Shown: positions 1-8,388 of the stretch, piece after piece
Position numbering within the stretch: position 1 is the first letter of the stretch
Layout: the number at the start of each line of letters is the position of its first letter
Assembly: GCF_030687145.1 (NCBI RefSeq)
Contig: NZ_CP117460.1
Span: 3,224,001-3,288,000 of the forward strand
Source: Pseudomonas sp. FP1742
GTDB taxonomy: Bacteria > Pseudomonadota > Gammaproteobacteria > Pseudomonadales > Pseudomonadaceae
Length of the DNA stretch: 64,000 nt
Reading direction: 5' to 3'
Position numbers and translations under genes: made by a program
Notes under the pieces: generated by a model
Database searches by the model: none
What the model was told of the DNA's origin: nothing
What the model saw: the letters and a program-made list of their open reading frames with translations, nothing else

Positions 1-2786
1 TCGATGTGCAAAACCGCCTCAAAGCGGTTGAGTCGCGCCTGCCTCAGGCGGTCACCCAGCAAGGTTTGCAGGTGGAGAAAGTCTCCGCCGGTTTCCTGTT
101 GCTGATCACCCTCACCTCCAGCGACGGCAAGCTCGATGACGTGGCGCTCAGCGATTACCTGGCGCGCAACGTGATGAACGAGATCAAGCGTCTGGATGGC
201 GTCGGCAAAGCCCAGTTGTACGGCGCCGAACGAGCGATGCGGATCTGGATCGACCCGCAGAAGCTGATCGGCTTCAACCTGACCCCGGCTGACGTCAACG
301 CCGCCATCGTTGCGCAGAACGCTCAGGTTTCCGCAGGCAGCATCGGCGACTTGCCGACCCGCACCACTCAGGAAATCACCGCGACCGTTCTGGTCAAAGG
401 CCAGCTGTCGACGCCTGAAGAATTCGCCGACATCGTGCTCAAGGCCAATCCCGACGGTTCCACCGTGCGCATCCGTGATGTGGCACGGGTCGAGATCGGC
501 AGCCAGGAATACCAGTTCTCCACGCGCCTGAACGGCAAACCGTCCACCGCCGTCAGTGTGCAACTGTCGCCGGGCGCCAATGCCCTGAGCACGGCAACGC
601 TGGTGCGGGCGAAGATGGATGAACTGGCGCGCTACTTCCCGGCGGGTGTCGAATACAAGATCCCGTACGACACCTCGCCCTTCGTCAAAGTCTCGATCAC
701 CAAAGTGGTCTACACCCTCGGCGAGGCGCTGCTGCTGGTGTTTGCGGTGATGTTCCTGTTCCTGCAAAACATCCGCTACACGCTGATCCCGACGCTGGTG
801 GTGCCGGTGGCGTTGATGGGCACGTTTGCGACCATGCTCGCGCTGGGCTTCTCGATCAACGTGCTGACCATGTTCGGCATGGTGCTGGCCATCGGCATTC
901 TGGTGGACGACGCGATTGTGGTGGTGGAGAACGTCGAACGAATCATGGCCACCGAAGGCCTGTCGCCCAAGGAAGCGACGCGCAAGGCGATGAAGCAGAT
1001 CACCGGGGCGATCATCGGTATCACCCTGGTGCTGGTGGCGGTGTTCATTCCGATGGCGTTCATGCAGGGCTCGGTCGGGGTGATTTACCAACAGTTCTCG
1101 CTGTCCATGGCCACGTCGATCCTGTTCTCGGCGTTCCTCGCCCTGACGCTGACCCCTGCGTTGTGTGCGACGCTGTTGAAGCCGATTGCCAAGGGCGAGC
1201 ATCACGAAAAAGCCGGATTCTTTGGCTGGTTCAACCGGCGCTTCGAACAACTGACCGAGCGTTATCAGGGCTGGGTCGCCTATGCGTTGAAACGCACCGG
1301 TCGTTACCTGTTGATCTATGGCGTGCTGCTGGTCGGCCTGGGATTGTGTTTCAGTCGCCTGCCCTCCTCATTCCTGCCGGTGGAAGACCAGGGCTACACC
1401 ATCACCGACATCCAACTGCCACCCGGCGCGAGCAAGAATCGCACAATAAATGTGGTGGAGCAGATCGAAGCACACAACGCCACCGAACCGGGCGTCGGCG
1501 ACAGCACAGTGATTCTCGGCTTCAGTTTTTCCGGCAGCGGGCAGAACGCGGCGTTAGCGTTCACCACGCTCAAGGACTGGTCGGATCGGGGCAGCGACGA
1601 CTCGGCGAGTTCCATCGCCGATCGCGCCAACATCGCGCTGAGCCAGATCAAGGATGCCATGGCTTTCTCGGTGCTGCCGCCGCCGGTTGACGGTCTCGGC
1701 ACCTCCAGTGGTTTCGAGTTCCGCTTGCAGGACCGTGGCGGCCTCGGCCATGCCACGCTGATGAAAGCGCGCAGCGAATTGCTCGCCGCCGCCGAGAAAA
1801 GCCCGATCCTGATGAATGTGCGCGAAAGCGCCCTGGCCGAAGCGCCACAGGTTCAGCTGGAAGTCGACCGCAAACAGGCCAACGCCCTGGGCATATCCTT
1901 TGCCGACATTGGCAATGTGCTGACCACGGCGGTCGGTTCGGCCTACATCAACGACTTTCCCAACCAGGGGCGAATGCAGCGAGTGGTGGTCCAGGCTGAG
2001 GGCGATCAACGCAGCCAGGTCGCCGATCTGCTGAAGATTCACGTGCGCAACAACGCTGAAAAAATGGTGCCGCTGTCGGCCTTCGTCCGGGCCAACTGGA
2101 CCCAGGGCCCGGCGCAATTGACCCGATACAACGGCTACCCGGCCATCAGCATTTCCGGCGAACCGGCGCCCGGTTACAGCACTGGCGAAGCCATGGCGGA
2201 AATCGAACGGCTGGTGGCGCAAGGCCCGGCGGGGTTGGGTCAGGAATGGACCGGGTTGTCGCTGCAGGAACGCTTGTCCGGTAGCCAGGCACCGATGCTG
2301 CTCGGGCTGTCACTGCTGATCGTGTTCCTGTGTCTGGCGGCGCTGTATGAGAGTTGGTCGATTCCGACCTCGGTGCTGCTGGTGGTGCCGCTGGGTGTGC
2401 TCGGCGCGGTCCTGGCTGTAACCCTGCGCGGGATGCCCAATGACGTGTTCTTCAAGGTCGGGCTGATCACCATCATTGGCCTGTCGGCGAAGAACGCGAT
2501 CCTGATCATCGAGTTTGCCAAGAGCCTGTATGACGAAGGTCATGACCTGATCGATGCCACGCTGCAAGCGGCGCGCCTGCGGTTGCGGCCGATTGTGATG
2601 ACATCGCTGGCGTTCATTCTCGGGGTGGTGCCGTTGGCGATTGCTACCGGGGCCAGCTCGGCGAGTCAGCAAGCCATTGGTACCGGAGTGATCGGCGGGA
2701 TGATCACGGCGACATTGGCGGTGGTGTTTGTACCGGTGTTTTTTGTGGTGGTGATGACGTGGGTGAAGCGCTTGACCAAAGCGTGA
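1..2786 (+). CDS. RND multidrug efflux permease, HAE1 family (5' end missing)
   Basis: Inner-membrane proton-driven pump subunit of a tripartite efflux system. The frame is open from base 3, so the gene starts outside the window; about 105 N-terminal residues are missing compared with AcrB/MexB. Visible from the GTG at base 6: porter-domain sequence from residue 1, a membrane block around residues 235-395 with the proton-relay pair Asp301-Asp302 in the LVDDAIVVVENVE motif, a second porter half, and a last membrane block with the relay Lys in GLSAKNAILIIEF near residue 830. The sequence is clearly HAE1 (multidrug), not the heavy-metal class. The partner adaptor gene would lie upstream; no outer-membrane factor gene follows. 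The exact Mex/Ttg/Mdt paralogue cannot be told from this fragment. Confidence 0.93.
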   Translation, partial: DVQNRLKAVESRLPQAVTQQGLQVEKVSAGFLLLITLTSSDGKLDDVALSDYLARNVMNEIKRLDGVGKAQLYGAERAMRIWIDPQKLIGFNLTPADVNAAIVAQNAQVSAGSIGDLPTRTTQEITATVLVKGQLSTPEEFADIVLKANPDGSTVRIRDVARVEIGSQEYQFSTRLNGKPSTAVSVQLSPGANALSTATLVRAKMDELARYFPAGVEYKIPYDTSPFVKVSITKVVYTLGEALLLVFAVMFLFLQNIRYTLIPTLVVPVALMGTFATMLALGFSINVLTMFGMVLAIGILVDDAIVVVENVERIMATEGLSPKEATRKAMKQITGAIIGITLVLVAVFIPMAFMQGSVGVIYQQFSLSMATSILFSAFLALTLTPALCATLLKPIAKGEHHEKAGFFGWFNRRFEQLTERYQGWVAYALKRTGRYLLIYGVLLVGLGLCFSRLPSSFLPVEDQGYTITDIQLPPGASKNRTINVVEQIEAHNATEPGVGDSTVILGFSFSGSGQNAALAFTTLKDWSDRGSDDSASSIADRANIALSQIKDAMAFSVLPPPVDGLGTSSGFEFRLQDRGGLGHATLMKARSELLAAAEKSPILMNVRESALAEAPQVQLEVDRKQANALGISFADIGNVLTTAVGSAYINDFPNQGRMQRVVVQAEGDQRSQVADLLKIHVRNNAEKMVPLSAFVRANWTQGPAQLTRYNGYPAISISGEPAPGYSTGEAMAEIERLVAQGPAGLGQEWTGLSLQERLSGSQAPMLLGLSLLIVFLCLAALYESWSIPTSVLLVVPLGVLGAVLAVTLRGMPNDVFFKVGLITIIGLSAKNAILIIEFAKSLYDEGHDLIDATLQAARLRLRPIVMTSLAFILGVVPLAIATGASSASQQAIGTGVIGGMITATLAVVFVPVFFVVVMTWVKRLTKA

Positions 2787-2797
2787 TTGGGGTCCTT

Positions 2798-2823
2798 CGG
2801 GCGACGGTTGCCAATGTCGCCCG
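2798..2823 (+). terminator. hairpin after the RND permease gene
   Basis: Eight-base stem CGGGCGAC/GTCGCCCG with a 10-base loop, 12 bases after the stop codon. No T-run follows, so it may be a weak or Rho-assisted terminator, or only an mRNA-end hairpin. Confidence 0.4.
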
Positions 2824-2872
2824 CAGACTAAATTGGCATACATAATTGTTATAAGAAACGATTTTCTTACAC

Positions 2873-2888
2873 CTGCCACATTTGACAG
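2873..2888. promoter_or_regulatory. dyad CTGCCA-N4-TGACAG, copy 1 of a shared operator
   Basis: CTGCCA catt TGACAG lies 76 bases before the ATG at 2964. Apart from one base it equals two other intergenic dyads (5021-5036 and 11506-11521), each also 68-90 bases before the start of an accessory gene. It is read here as a binding site for one common regulator, not identified in the window. Confidence 0.55.
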
Positions 2889-2963
2889 TATCGGAAATAG
2901 CCATGAGCTCATAAGCTGCATTCGCCAGTTTGTTAAACAATTCAGGCTAATTCAGGGGTACTT

Positions 2964-3869
2964 ATGAGCAGGAACACTACCGGCACTGTTACAGCGAAGA
3001 TAAAAGATCGTCCGGACTATATCGCCAATAAGTTTTTTAAACTCTACCTCAACCCCAAAGACAATTATTTACATGCGATGTCGTCCCACTACCTGGATTC
3101 CAACTATGAAGGCATGATCAGTTTACGAATCCCCTATAACGGAGATGTCACCAACGAGACCTACAAAATTGACGACGACTACAACGACACCACCACTGCG
3201 AAGGCGTCATATATCGTTTTTTCAGCCGGCGCACAACCTTATGTCGCGCATTCAGGTGAGCTGACCCTCGTCAACATTAACATGGCAAGCCAGACAGCAA
3301 CCTGCTCTTTCAAGTTTAGCGCCAAGTGGGGGGCGGACGAAGTTGAAATCAGCGAAGGACTTTGTGATCTTAAAGGTTTTGATGATAGTATTCGCGTCCG
3401 CTCGGAAAGTGAAAACAAAGTATCCATTCCTGAACTTTCTGGTGCGCAGCACAACAGATACGATGCAAACCTGTTTGATCTATCCTGGAAGCAAAAGATG
3501 GAAGTTGGTATGCCTTATGACAATTGGACAGGATGGTCTGCTTGTCATTCGTCCGAAATCCCAGCTGGGATCCAAAGTGTACTTTCTGTCAAAATCGCGG
3601 ATCATCTAACAGTGGGCACGTACGATCTTGATACCAACAAGGATAAAATTCACGTGCTTTACATGGATGTTTATCCCGGCGCCATAGCTTTCAGCACAAT
3701 TAGTGGGAGCCTGACGCTTGAATCGGTTCCGCCGAAGGGGTCGTCGGGAGGTATCTTGAAAGGCGTCATCAACGACTACAAGGGCGAGGCGCATACCTCG
3801 GATGGAATAAAAAATATTTCTTTTATAAGCGGAACGTTCCTTATCGAGGGGAAAACAGCACACGTTTGA
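2964..3869 (+). CDS. protein of unknown family, two related beta-rich halves
   Basis: 301 residues with no signal peptide or membrane segment; function not recognised. By eye the protein looks like a tandem duplication. Residues about 55-145 and 205-300 each contain a Y-rich strand segment, an SGxLTL motif (SGELTL, SGSLTL) and a closing strand with a Gly-Phe pattern. The 165-residue product at 5135 carries one similar unit (SGSITL). The gene is visibly AT-richer than the flanking core genes, which suits acquisition by transfer. A dyad shared with two other accessory genes lies upstream. The RBS (AGGGG, 8 bases before the ATG) is weak but usable. It could be a secreted effector or a beta-sandwich binding protein; neither can be shown here. 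Confidence 0.75.
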   Translation: MSRNTTGTVTAKIKDRPDYIANKFFKLYLNPKDNYLHAMSSHYLDSNYEGMISLRIPYNGDVTNETYKIDDDYNDTTTAKASYIVFSAGAQPYVAHSGELTLVNINMASQTATCSFKFSAKWGADEVEISEGLCDLKGFDDSIRVRSESENKVSIPELSGAQHNRYDANLFDLSWKQKMEVGMPYDNWTGWSACHSSEIPAGIQSVLSVKIADHLTVGTYDLDTNKDKIHVLYMDVYPGAIAFSTISGSLTLESVPPKGSSGGILKGVINDYKGEAHTSDGIKNISFISGTFLIEGKTAHV

Positions 3870-3980
3870 GCCGTTGCAAGGGCATTCGGTGATTCGACGA
3901 ACTTCAATAACCTCTTACTCCCTGTATCAACTCACGACAAGGCTGCTAAGGTGCTGAAAAGCCCCTGACCGTGAGCCCCC

Positions 3981-4622
3981 ATGCCCTTCCTCGCCCGCAC
4001 CCACCCTCGCCTGTCCGCCGCCGCCACCTTTGGCGTCGCGGCAGGCATTCTGACTCCGGCCGATTCGGTCATCAGTAAAATTCTTATCGGCTGGAATGTC
4101 GGGGTCTGGACTTATCTGATCCTGATGCTCTGGCTCGCCACACGCGCCAAAGCCCCGGACGTGAGGCGCATTGCCGAGATCGAAGATGAAAACGCTGGGT
4201 TGGTGTTGTTCGTGGTGTGCATCGCGGCGCTGGCCAGTCTGGCGACTATCACCTTCGAACTGGCAGGCAGCAAGGACTTGGAAACCACCCGCAAGCTCAT
4301 GCACTACGGTTTCACCGCCCTCACGGTGATCGGTTCATGGCTACTGATCGGCGTGATTTTCAGCGTGCACTATGCCCGCCTGTTCTACACCTGGGACGGC
4401 AAAGACCTGGCGCTTCGCTTCGCTGAGGGGCTTGAAACCCCCAATTATTGGGACTTCCTGTATTTCTCGTTCACCATCGGTGTGGCCGTGCAAACTTCGG
4501 ACGTCGGAGTGGCTACTCGGGACTTGCGCAAAATAGTATTGGCGCAATCGTTGATCGGGTTTGTGTTTAATACTGCGATTCTGGGGTTTTCGATCAATAT
4601 TGCGGCGGGGCTTTTCAACTGA
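3981..4622 (+). CDS. DUF1345 family membrane protein
   Basis: 213-residue polytopic inner-membrane protein with five to six hydrophobic segments (about 17-35, 40-55, 72-92, 108-130, 155-172, 185-210). The stretch [21 protein letters not shown] around residue 155 is the most conserved part of DUF1345 proteins, whose biochemical role is unknown. It is a monocistronic plus-strand gene between two accessory genes and has ordinary Pseudomonas composition. A hairpin (4683-4718) follows, with no T-run. Confidence 0.85.
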   Translation: MPFLARTHPRLSAAATFGVAAGILTPADSVISKILIGWNVGVWTYLILMLWLATRAKAPDVRRIAEIEDENAGLVLFVVCIAALASLATITFELAGSKDLETTRKLMHYGFTALTVIGSWLLIGVIFSVHYARLFYTWDGKDLALRFAEGLETPNYWDFLYFSFTIGVAVQTSDVGVATRDLRKIVLAQSLIGFVFNTAILGFSINIAAGLFN

Positions 4623-4682
4623 TTATTCAATGCACATAAAAGCAGGCTTAGACGACGTATTCCACAGGCCTCGCCCTGCCCG

Positions 4683-4718
4683 CCCACAGGCATGAACCAT
4701 CCAACGCATGCCTGTGGG
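4683..4718. repeat. 12-bp perfect inverted repeat
   Basis: CCCACAGGCATG and CATGCCTGTGGG are separated by 12 bases, 60 bases after the DUF1345 gene. There is no T-tract on either side. It may be an mRNA 3' stabilising hairpin or an orphan half of a REP-like element. Confidence 0.5.
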
Positions 4719-5011
4719 ATGATCTATCAACCGTAACTCGTCGCACAAAGCTTCTAGATATTGTCCCCCTGCTACACGCTAGGCTTATGGGTTGACGCCA
4801 GCGCTGTGCCGCAAGTGCTGCGCAAATGTTCCAGACGCGTGATTCTTTGACCGTAAAAGTCGGCTCCACGGGAATGAATTTTCGCTCTTCTTTTATTGCT
4901 GCGGCCCTGCAGAATGCTGTTCGTAACGGCAAATCTGCACAAGTGCCCTGAATAAAGTCTTGTAATGGAAGAAAAAAGCGCAAAAGCGGCAAAAAAATCA
5001 CAAAAAAAAAA

Positions 5012-5045
5012 GGTTGTAAACTGTCAACCCTGACAGTTTACAACC
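5012..5045. promoter_or_regulatory. 15-bp perfect dyad; operator copy 2 and/or leftward terminator
   Basis: GGTTGTAAACTGTCA and its exact complement are separated by ACCC. The core CTGTCA-N4-TGACAG is shared with 2873-2888 and 11506-11521. It lies 90 bases before the ATG at 5135. A run of ten A bases precedes it, so on the minus strand the dyad followed by T10 also has the form of an intrinsic terminator. Both roles are possible. The shared core at the other two sites, which lack T-runs, favours a protein-binding site. Confidence 0.6.
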
Positions 5046-5134
5046 GAGTCCTATTTAAGTTTCCATACAACATCCAGAATTAGGACTGCTCAGTCTTTGG
5101 ATGCCTCTAAACCATTATGTATGGAGATAAACTC

Positions 5135-5632
5135 ATGAGCTTCGCAGCCCGAGCCTATGCGACAAATATTCAAGCGCAAGCATACTTGTCCGCCACCATC
5201 AATGGCGATTCCAATCCAAGTTTCAGACACGTCAAAATCCCCGCATTCAAGGAGTTTCGCTCTACCTCTATCCCTTCAATAGAATTGAAGGATTTCCCCG
5301 ATGGTCAGCATTACTGGTTAAGAGCTGGACACACTGAAAATGGCATGACACAAACGATCGAATTTGTTTTTTTCACAAAACCTGCACCGGGAATCTTTTC
5401 AATATCCAAGGACATTGAAGATATCAGAGTAACTTACAACTCAAATCCTGTGAATGGTGATTTACACGTAGCCGATAGCGGTAGCATCACGCTTCAATAT
5501 GATAGAGACGAACAAACCCTGACCGCAATGTGGAGCGGTTTGTTTGATCATGGCGGGGCAGATGGCAACAGTCTGTTTCCGATCCAAGGAGAATTTCTTA
5601 TTAACTACGATCTGATCCGGAGCCGAAAATAA
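5135..5632 (+). CDS. small protein of unknown family, single-unit relative of the 2964 product
   Basis: 165 residues. The start is the ATG at 5135, which has GGAGAT seven bases upstream; the upstream in-frame ATG at 5117 overlaps that RBS. There is no signal peptide or membrane segment. Residues about 45-160 resemble each half of the protein encoded at 2964: VADSGSITL compared with VAHSGELTL, then QT-T and GAD at matching spacing and a closing G-x-F-L-I strand. Function is unknown. The gene is AT-rich and ends in a strong bidirectional terminator. It is probably co-regulated with the 2964 and 11438 genes through the shared dyad. Confidence 0.75.
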   Translation: MSFAARAYATNIQAQAYLSATINGDSNPSFRHVKIPAFKEFRSTSIPSIELKDFPDGQHYWLRAGHTENGMTQTIEFVFFTKPAPGIFSISKDIEDIRVTYNSNPVNGDLHVADSGSITLQYDRDEQTLTAMWSGLFDHGGADGNSLFPIQGEFLINYDLIRSRK

Positions 5633-5651
5633 GTCGCCAACAGCCCATAAT

Positions 5652-5680
5652 AAAAAGGAAGCTTTCAAGCTTCCTTTTTT
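5652..5680. terminator. bidirectional intrinsic terminator
   Basis: Stem GGAAGCTT/AAGCTTCC flanked by A5 on the left and T6 on the right. It lies between two convergent genes and can serve both the 5135 gene and the autotransporter gene. Confidence 0.85.
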
Positions 5681-5695
5681 ACGCCGTCACTCTAC

Positions 5696-8137
5696 TTAGA
5701 AGTTAACATTTAACCCCACGCTCCCCCCCAGCGCCTGGTCAACTTTAGTGCCACGACTGGTTCCGACCTCGGCATACACCTGCCATTTATTCTTTGCAGG
5801 TATCCAGTTCAGTCCGCCGGTCAACTCCAGGCTGGTGCTGGACAAATCATTGTTGAACTTAGTGCGGTTCACACTGACACGATTATTATTGACGAACTCA
5901 TGACTGACCGCGGCATGCAGGCGGGGTTGAAGCTTGCTGCCATTGTCCAAAACCCATTCACGACCAACCGTCATGCCGACCTTGCCGAGCAAAGAGCGGG
6001 TCTCATCGCTGTCCACGTGCAATCCGTTGTCCAAACGGTACGTTTTACCTTCCACGGCCGCGGCACCCAGTTGTGCAGAAGGCTCGATGAAATATCCTTT
6101 GTTCAAAACGATGTGCTTGCCGACTTCGACGGAACCACTCACGCCCACATTGTCGAAGTTACCCTTTGTACGAGTGTCATCACTCAGCGTGACTTTAACG
6201 TCGTTATTGAAACGGTTGACCTTGGCGACGGTATCAACGTAATACCCGCTGTCTTCGTCATACCAGGTCAGGTAAGTACCCAGATAAATGCTGTCGATCG
6301 TGCCAGAGCTGCCACGCGCCAGATTCAGGCGAGTGGTACTGTAACCACCAAAAGCACCGATCAGCCATTGGCCGTCACCCACAGGCAGTGGCGTGTCCAC
6401 CCCCACGGAGACACCCGTCTGATTTTGTTTATAACCGTCACCGTACGCGTTTTTGACGTTGTACTGATTTCCGTAAGTACGTATCCAGAGACCGGATATC
6501 GAGCCTTGAGTGTCCGAGTCCAGGACAGCGGAGGACCTCGTCCGAGGCTGGGTGCCGGCCATTCGGCGGTCGCCGAGACGGGTATTGAGGGTGGTCCTTT
6601 CAGAATAAATCACTGTGGGAACAGTACCGGCAATTGCCATGGCTGTTTTCGACCCCGTGCTTGGCGTCGCCGCATCGGGTTGCAGGAACAGTCCTTGGTC
6701 TTTTTTCACCAACTTGTAGGCTAAAGCGCCAACGTCTACCTGACCGTTTTTCAAGGAGAACTCCGCACCTCCCGAGGCGATGTTACCCACCTTGACCGGC
6801 GCACCGTTGACTGCTTCGCTGGCAGTGGCAGCCACCACCAACTCATGCTTGCCCGATGCCGATTCCGTGACATTCAAAAAATCGGTATTGCCGGTGGCAA
6901 CATCCGTGCCCATAAAGAACTGACCGTTGCCTGACAGGTTGGCGATGTCCAGGCGTGTGAACGCCTGATTCGTTCCGAAGCGTACGCTGCCGCCCTGCAT
7001 ATCAAGGCTGGTGAGAGCATTGCTGCCCACCATGTTCCACTCCGCACCACGGCTGATCGACATGTTGCTGACCCCCGTGACGGCACCCTGCAGGATCGCA
7101 TTATTGTCCAGCGTCACGACGCCAGCTCCGGAACCTTCGATGTTGCCGGTCAGCGCGCTTCGGGTATCGAGTGTCACCAAATCAACGTTAACCAAATTGC
7201 CGTCAAGGCTTGCAGCGTTTCGCAACAGCACGCTGGCTTGTCCACCCTCAGCGACTTCGATGTTGCCAAATAGCTTGCTGTTGTCGACCTGGAATCGGGC
7301 AGCGGCACCCTCAATCACCTCCAGGAGGTTGCCGTTGCCTCCGATCAGGTTGGAACCGTTGTTTACTTCGATCAAGACCGGCTGGCCCGCCGGAGTTGCG
7401 AAATTGACATTAATCGCAGCACCCGTACGGCCCTGCACGGTTGATCCGTCCAACTTCAACTGGCTCTGCCCGGTCCGGTCGCCGGGATTCAGCACCGTAT
7501 CCTCCCCGAACATGACGCCATTGAGACCGCCGATGATCTGGCTGCCGGCACTGACATTGGCGTGGCCGCCGACCAGCTCCAGACCAATGCCATCCGGATC
7601 CGTTCCCTCCACCCGGGTATCGGCGAGGTTCAAAGTACTGAGCGACGTCACTGCGGCACCTGAAATACCTCCAAGCAACGTGCTGCCGGTCACGGTCGCG
7701 GTTGATCCCACAGGTATCTGCAGGTCCCGAGCCAAGGACATTGCCCTGCCTTGACTGGTCAACGTACTGCCTATGACAGTGGCCGAGCTGTCAGTCAATG
7801 CGAGTGCGGTATCAAAACCTGTACTGGTCACCGTAGATCGGGCCAGATTGATGCGGGCACCTGAAGATGCATCTATCTGTGATGTGGCAGCGGTGTCGCC
7901 GTTGAGCGTTCCACCACCGACTAAGATATTCAGCGCGCCGGCACCATTAATGTTTAGAGTTGCCGTTGCGGGGATAAACCACGCTTCGGGTGTTGCACCA
8001 CTGGAGACGGTTTCCACCTCTCCCGGCAGAAGATTTCGCGAATAGGCGGACTCTGAAGCGGCCATGATTGCCACTGCATAAGAGAGCACACCTGTGAACT
8101 TCATAACTGTCAGTCCCAGTATCTTTTCAAACTTCAT
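5696..8137 (-). CDS. type Va autotransporter, pertactin-like passenger
   Basis: 813 residues from the ATG at 8137 (GAGAG about nine bases upstream; a longer frame begins at 8197 and another ATG lies at 8104). The order is a long signal sequence with a hydrophobic core and probable cleavage after ASESAYS; a passenger of about 480 residues, rich in short Gly/Ala/Ser/Asn repeats typical of a right-handed beta-helix; a pertactin-like junction; and a C-terminal 12-strand barrel of about 265 residues starting near SGLWIRTYGN and ending in the outer-membrane signature phenylalanine (NVNF). It is likely a surface adhesin or biofilm factor. No protease triad or Cys is evident in the passenger. It lies between genes for other presumed surface proteins. 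Confidence 0.92.
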   Translation of the reverse strand: MKFEKILGLTVMKFTGVLSYAVAIMAASESAYSRNLLPGEVETVSSGATPEAWFIPATATLNINGAGALNILVGGGTLNGDTAATSQIDASSGARINLARSTVTSTGFDTALALTDSSATVIGSTLTSQGRAMSLARDLQIPVGSTATVTGSTLLGGISGAAVTSLSTLNLADTRVEGTDPDGIGLELVGGHANVSAGSQIIGGLNGVMFGEDTVLNPGDRTGQSQLKLDGSTVQGRTGAAINVNFATPAGQPVLIEVNNGSNLIGGNGNLLEVIEGAAARFQVDNSKLFGNIEVAEGGQASVLLRNAASLDGNLVNVDLVTLDTRSALTGNIEGSGAGVVTLDNNAILQGAVTGVSNMSISRGAEWNMVGSNALTSLDMQGGSVRFGTNQAFTRLDIANLSGNGQFFMGTDVATGNTDFLNVTESASGKHELVVAATASEAVNGAPVKVGNIASGGAEFSLKNGQVDVGALAYKLVKKDQGLFLQPDAATPSTGSKTAMAIAGTVPTVIYSERTTLNTRLGDRRMAGTQPRTRSSAVLDSDTQGSISGLWIRTYGNQYNVKNAYGDGYKQNQTGVSVGVDTPLPVGDGQWLIGAFGGYSTTRLNLARGSSGTIDSIYLGTYLTWYDEDSGYYVDTVAKVNRFNNDVKVTLSDDTRTKGNFDNVGVSGSVEVGKHIVLNKGYFIEPSAQLGAAAVEGKTYRLDNGLHVDSDETRSLLGKVGMTVGREWVLDNGSKLQPRLHAAVSHEFVNNNRVSVNRTKFNNDLSSTSLELTGGLNWIPAKNKWQVYAEVGTSRGTKVDQALGGSVGLNVNF

Positions 8138-8197
8138 AGTCACTACTCTCTGAGTTTTGACGGGACGGTAGAAAGACGGTTCAAACAAATGCTCCAT

Positions 8198-8388
8198 CAG
8201 ACGTCCGTCGTTGGCGGCGTCGGAGAATACCTACAACCCGGAACCTTCTATGTAGGACTATTCCTTTTATAAGTGGGATTTATCCCTTACCCTTGAAATA
8301 CATCTGTGTTTTTACGACAGACAGCGACAGCACTGCCGGGAGAGTCGGTCTCTCCCGGCGAATGCAGCTCTGAACTTTTATACGTTGG
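8198..8388. promoter_or_regulatory. autotransporter upstream region with a small palindrome
   Basis: The stretch between the autotransporter gene and the upstream minus-strand gene is AT-rich around 8255-8290. It has a GGGATTTATCCC palindrome near 8272 and a TATAAAAG box on the minus strand. A promoter here is plausible but not proven. Confidence 0.35.
8335..8359 (-). terminator. hairpin after the Ig-module gene
   Basis: Ten-base perfect stem GCCGGGAGAG/CTCTCCCGGC with a 5-base loop, about 30 bases after the minus-strand stop codon. No clear T-run follows on the minus strand. Confidence 0.55.

Larger units (their letters stand above)
4623..5134. other. 512-base gap without a credible gene
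   Basis: It holds a 12-bp inverted repeat at 4683-4718, an A-rich run at 4990-5011 and a 15-bp dyad at 5012-5045. A 117-codon minus-strand frame (4648-5001) has no RBS and an implausible composition, so no gene is called. Confidence 0.6.

Noticed and set aside
4648..5001. 117-codon minus-strand frame
   Set aside because: No RBS, atypical composition, ends in the DUF1345 3' region; looks like random open frame.
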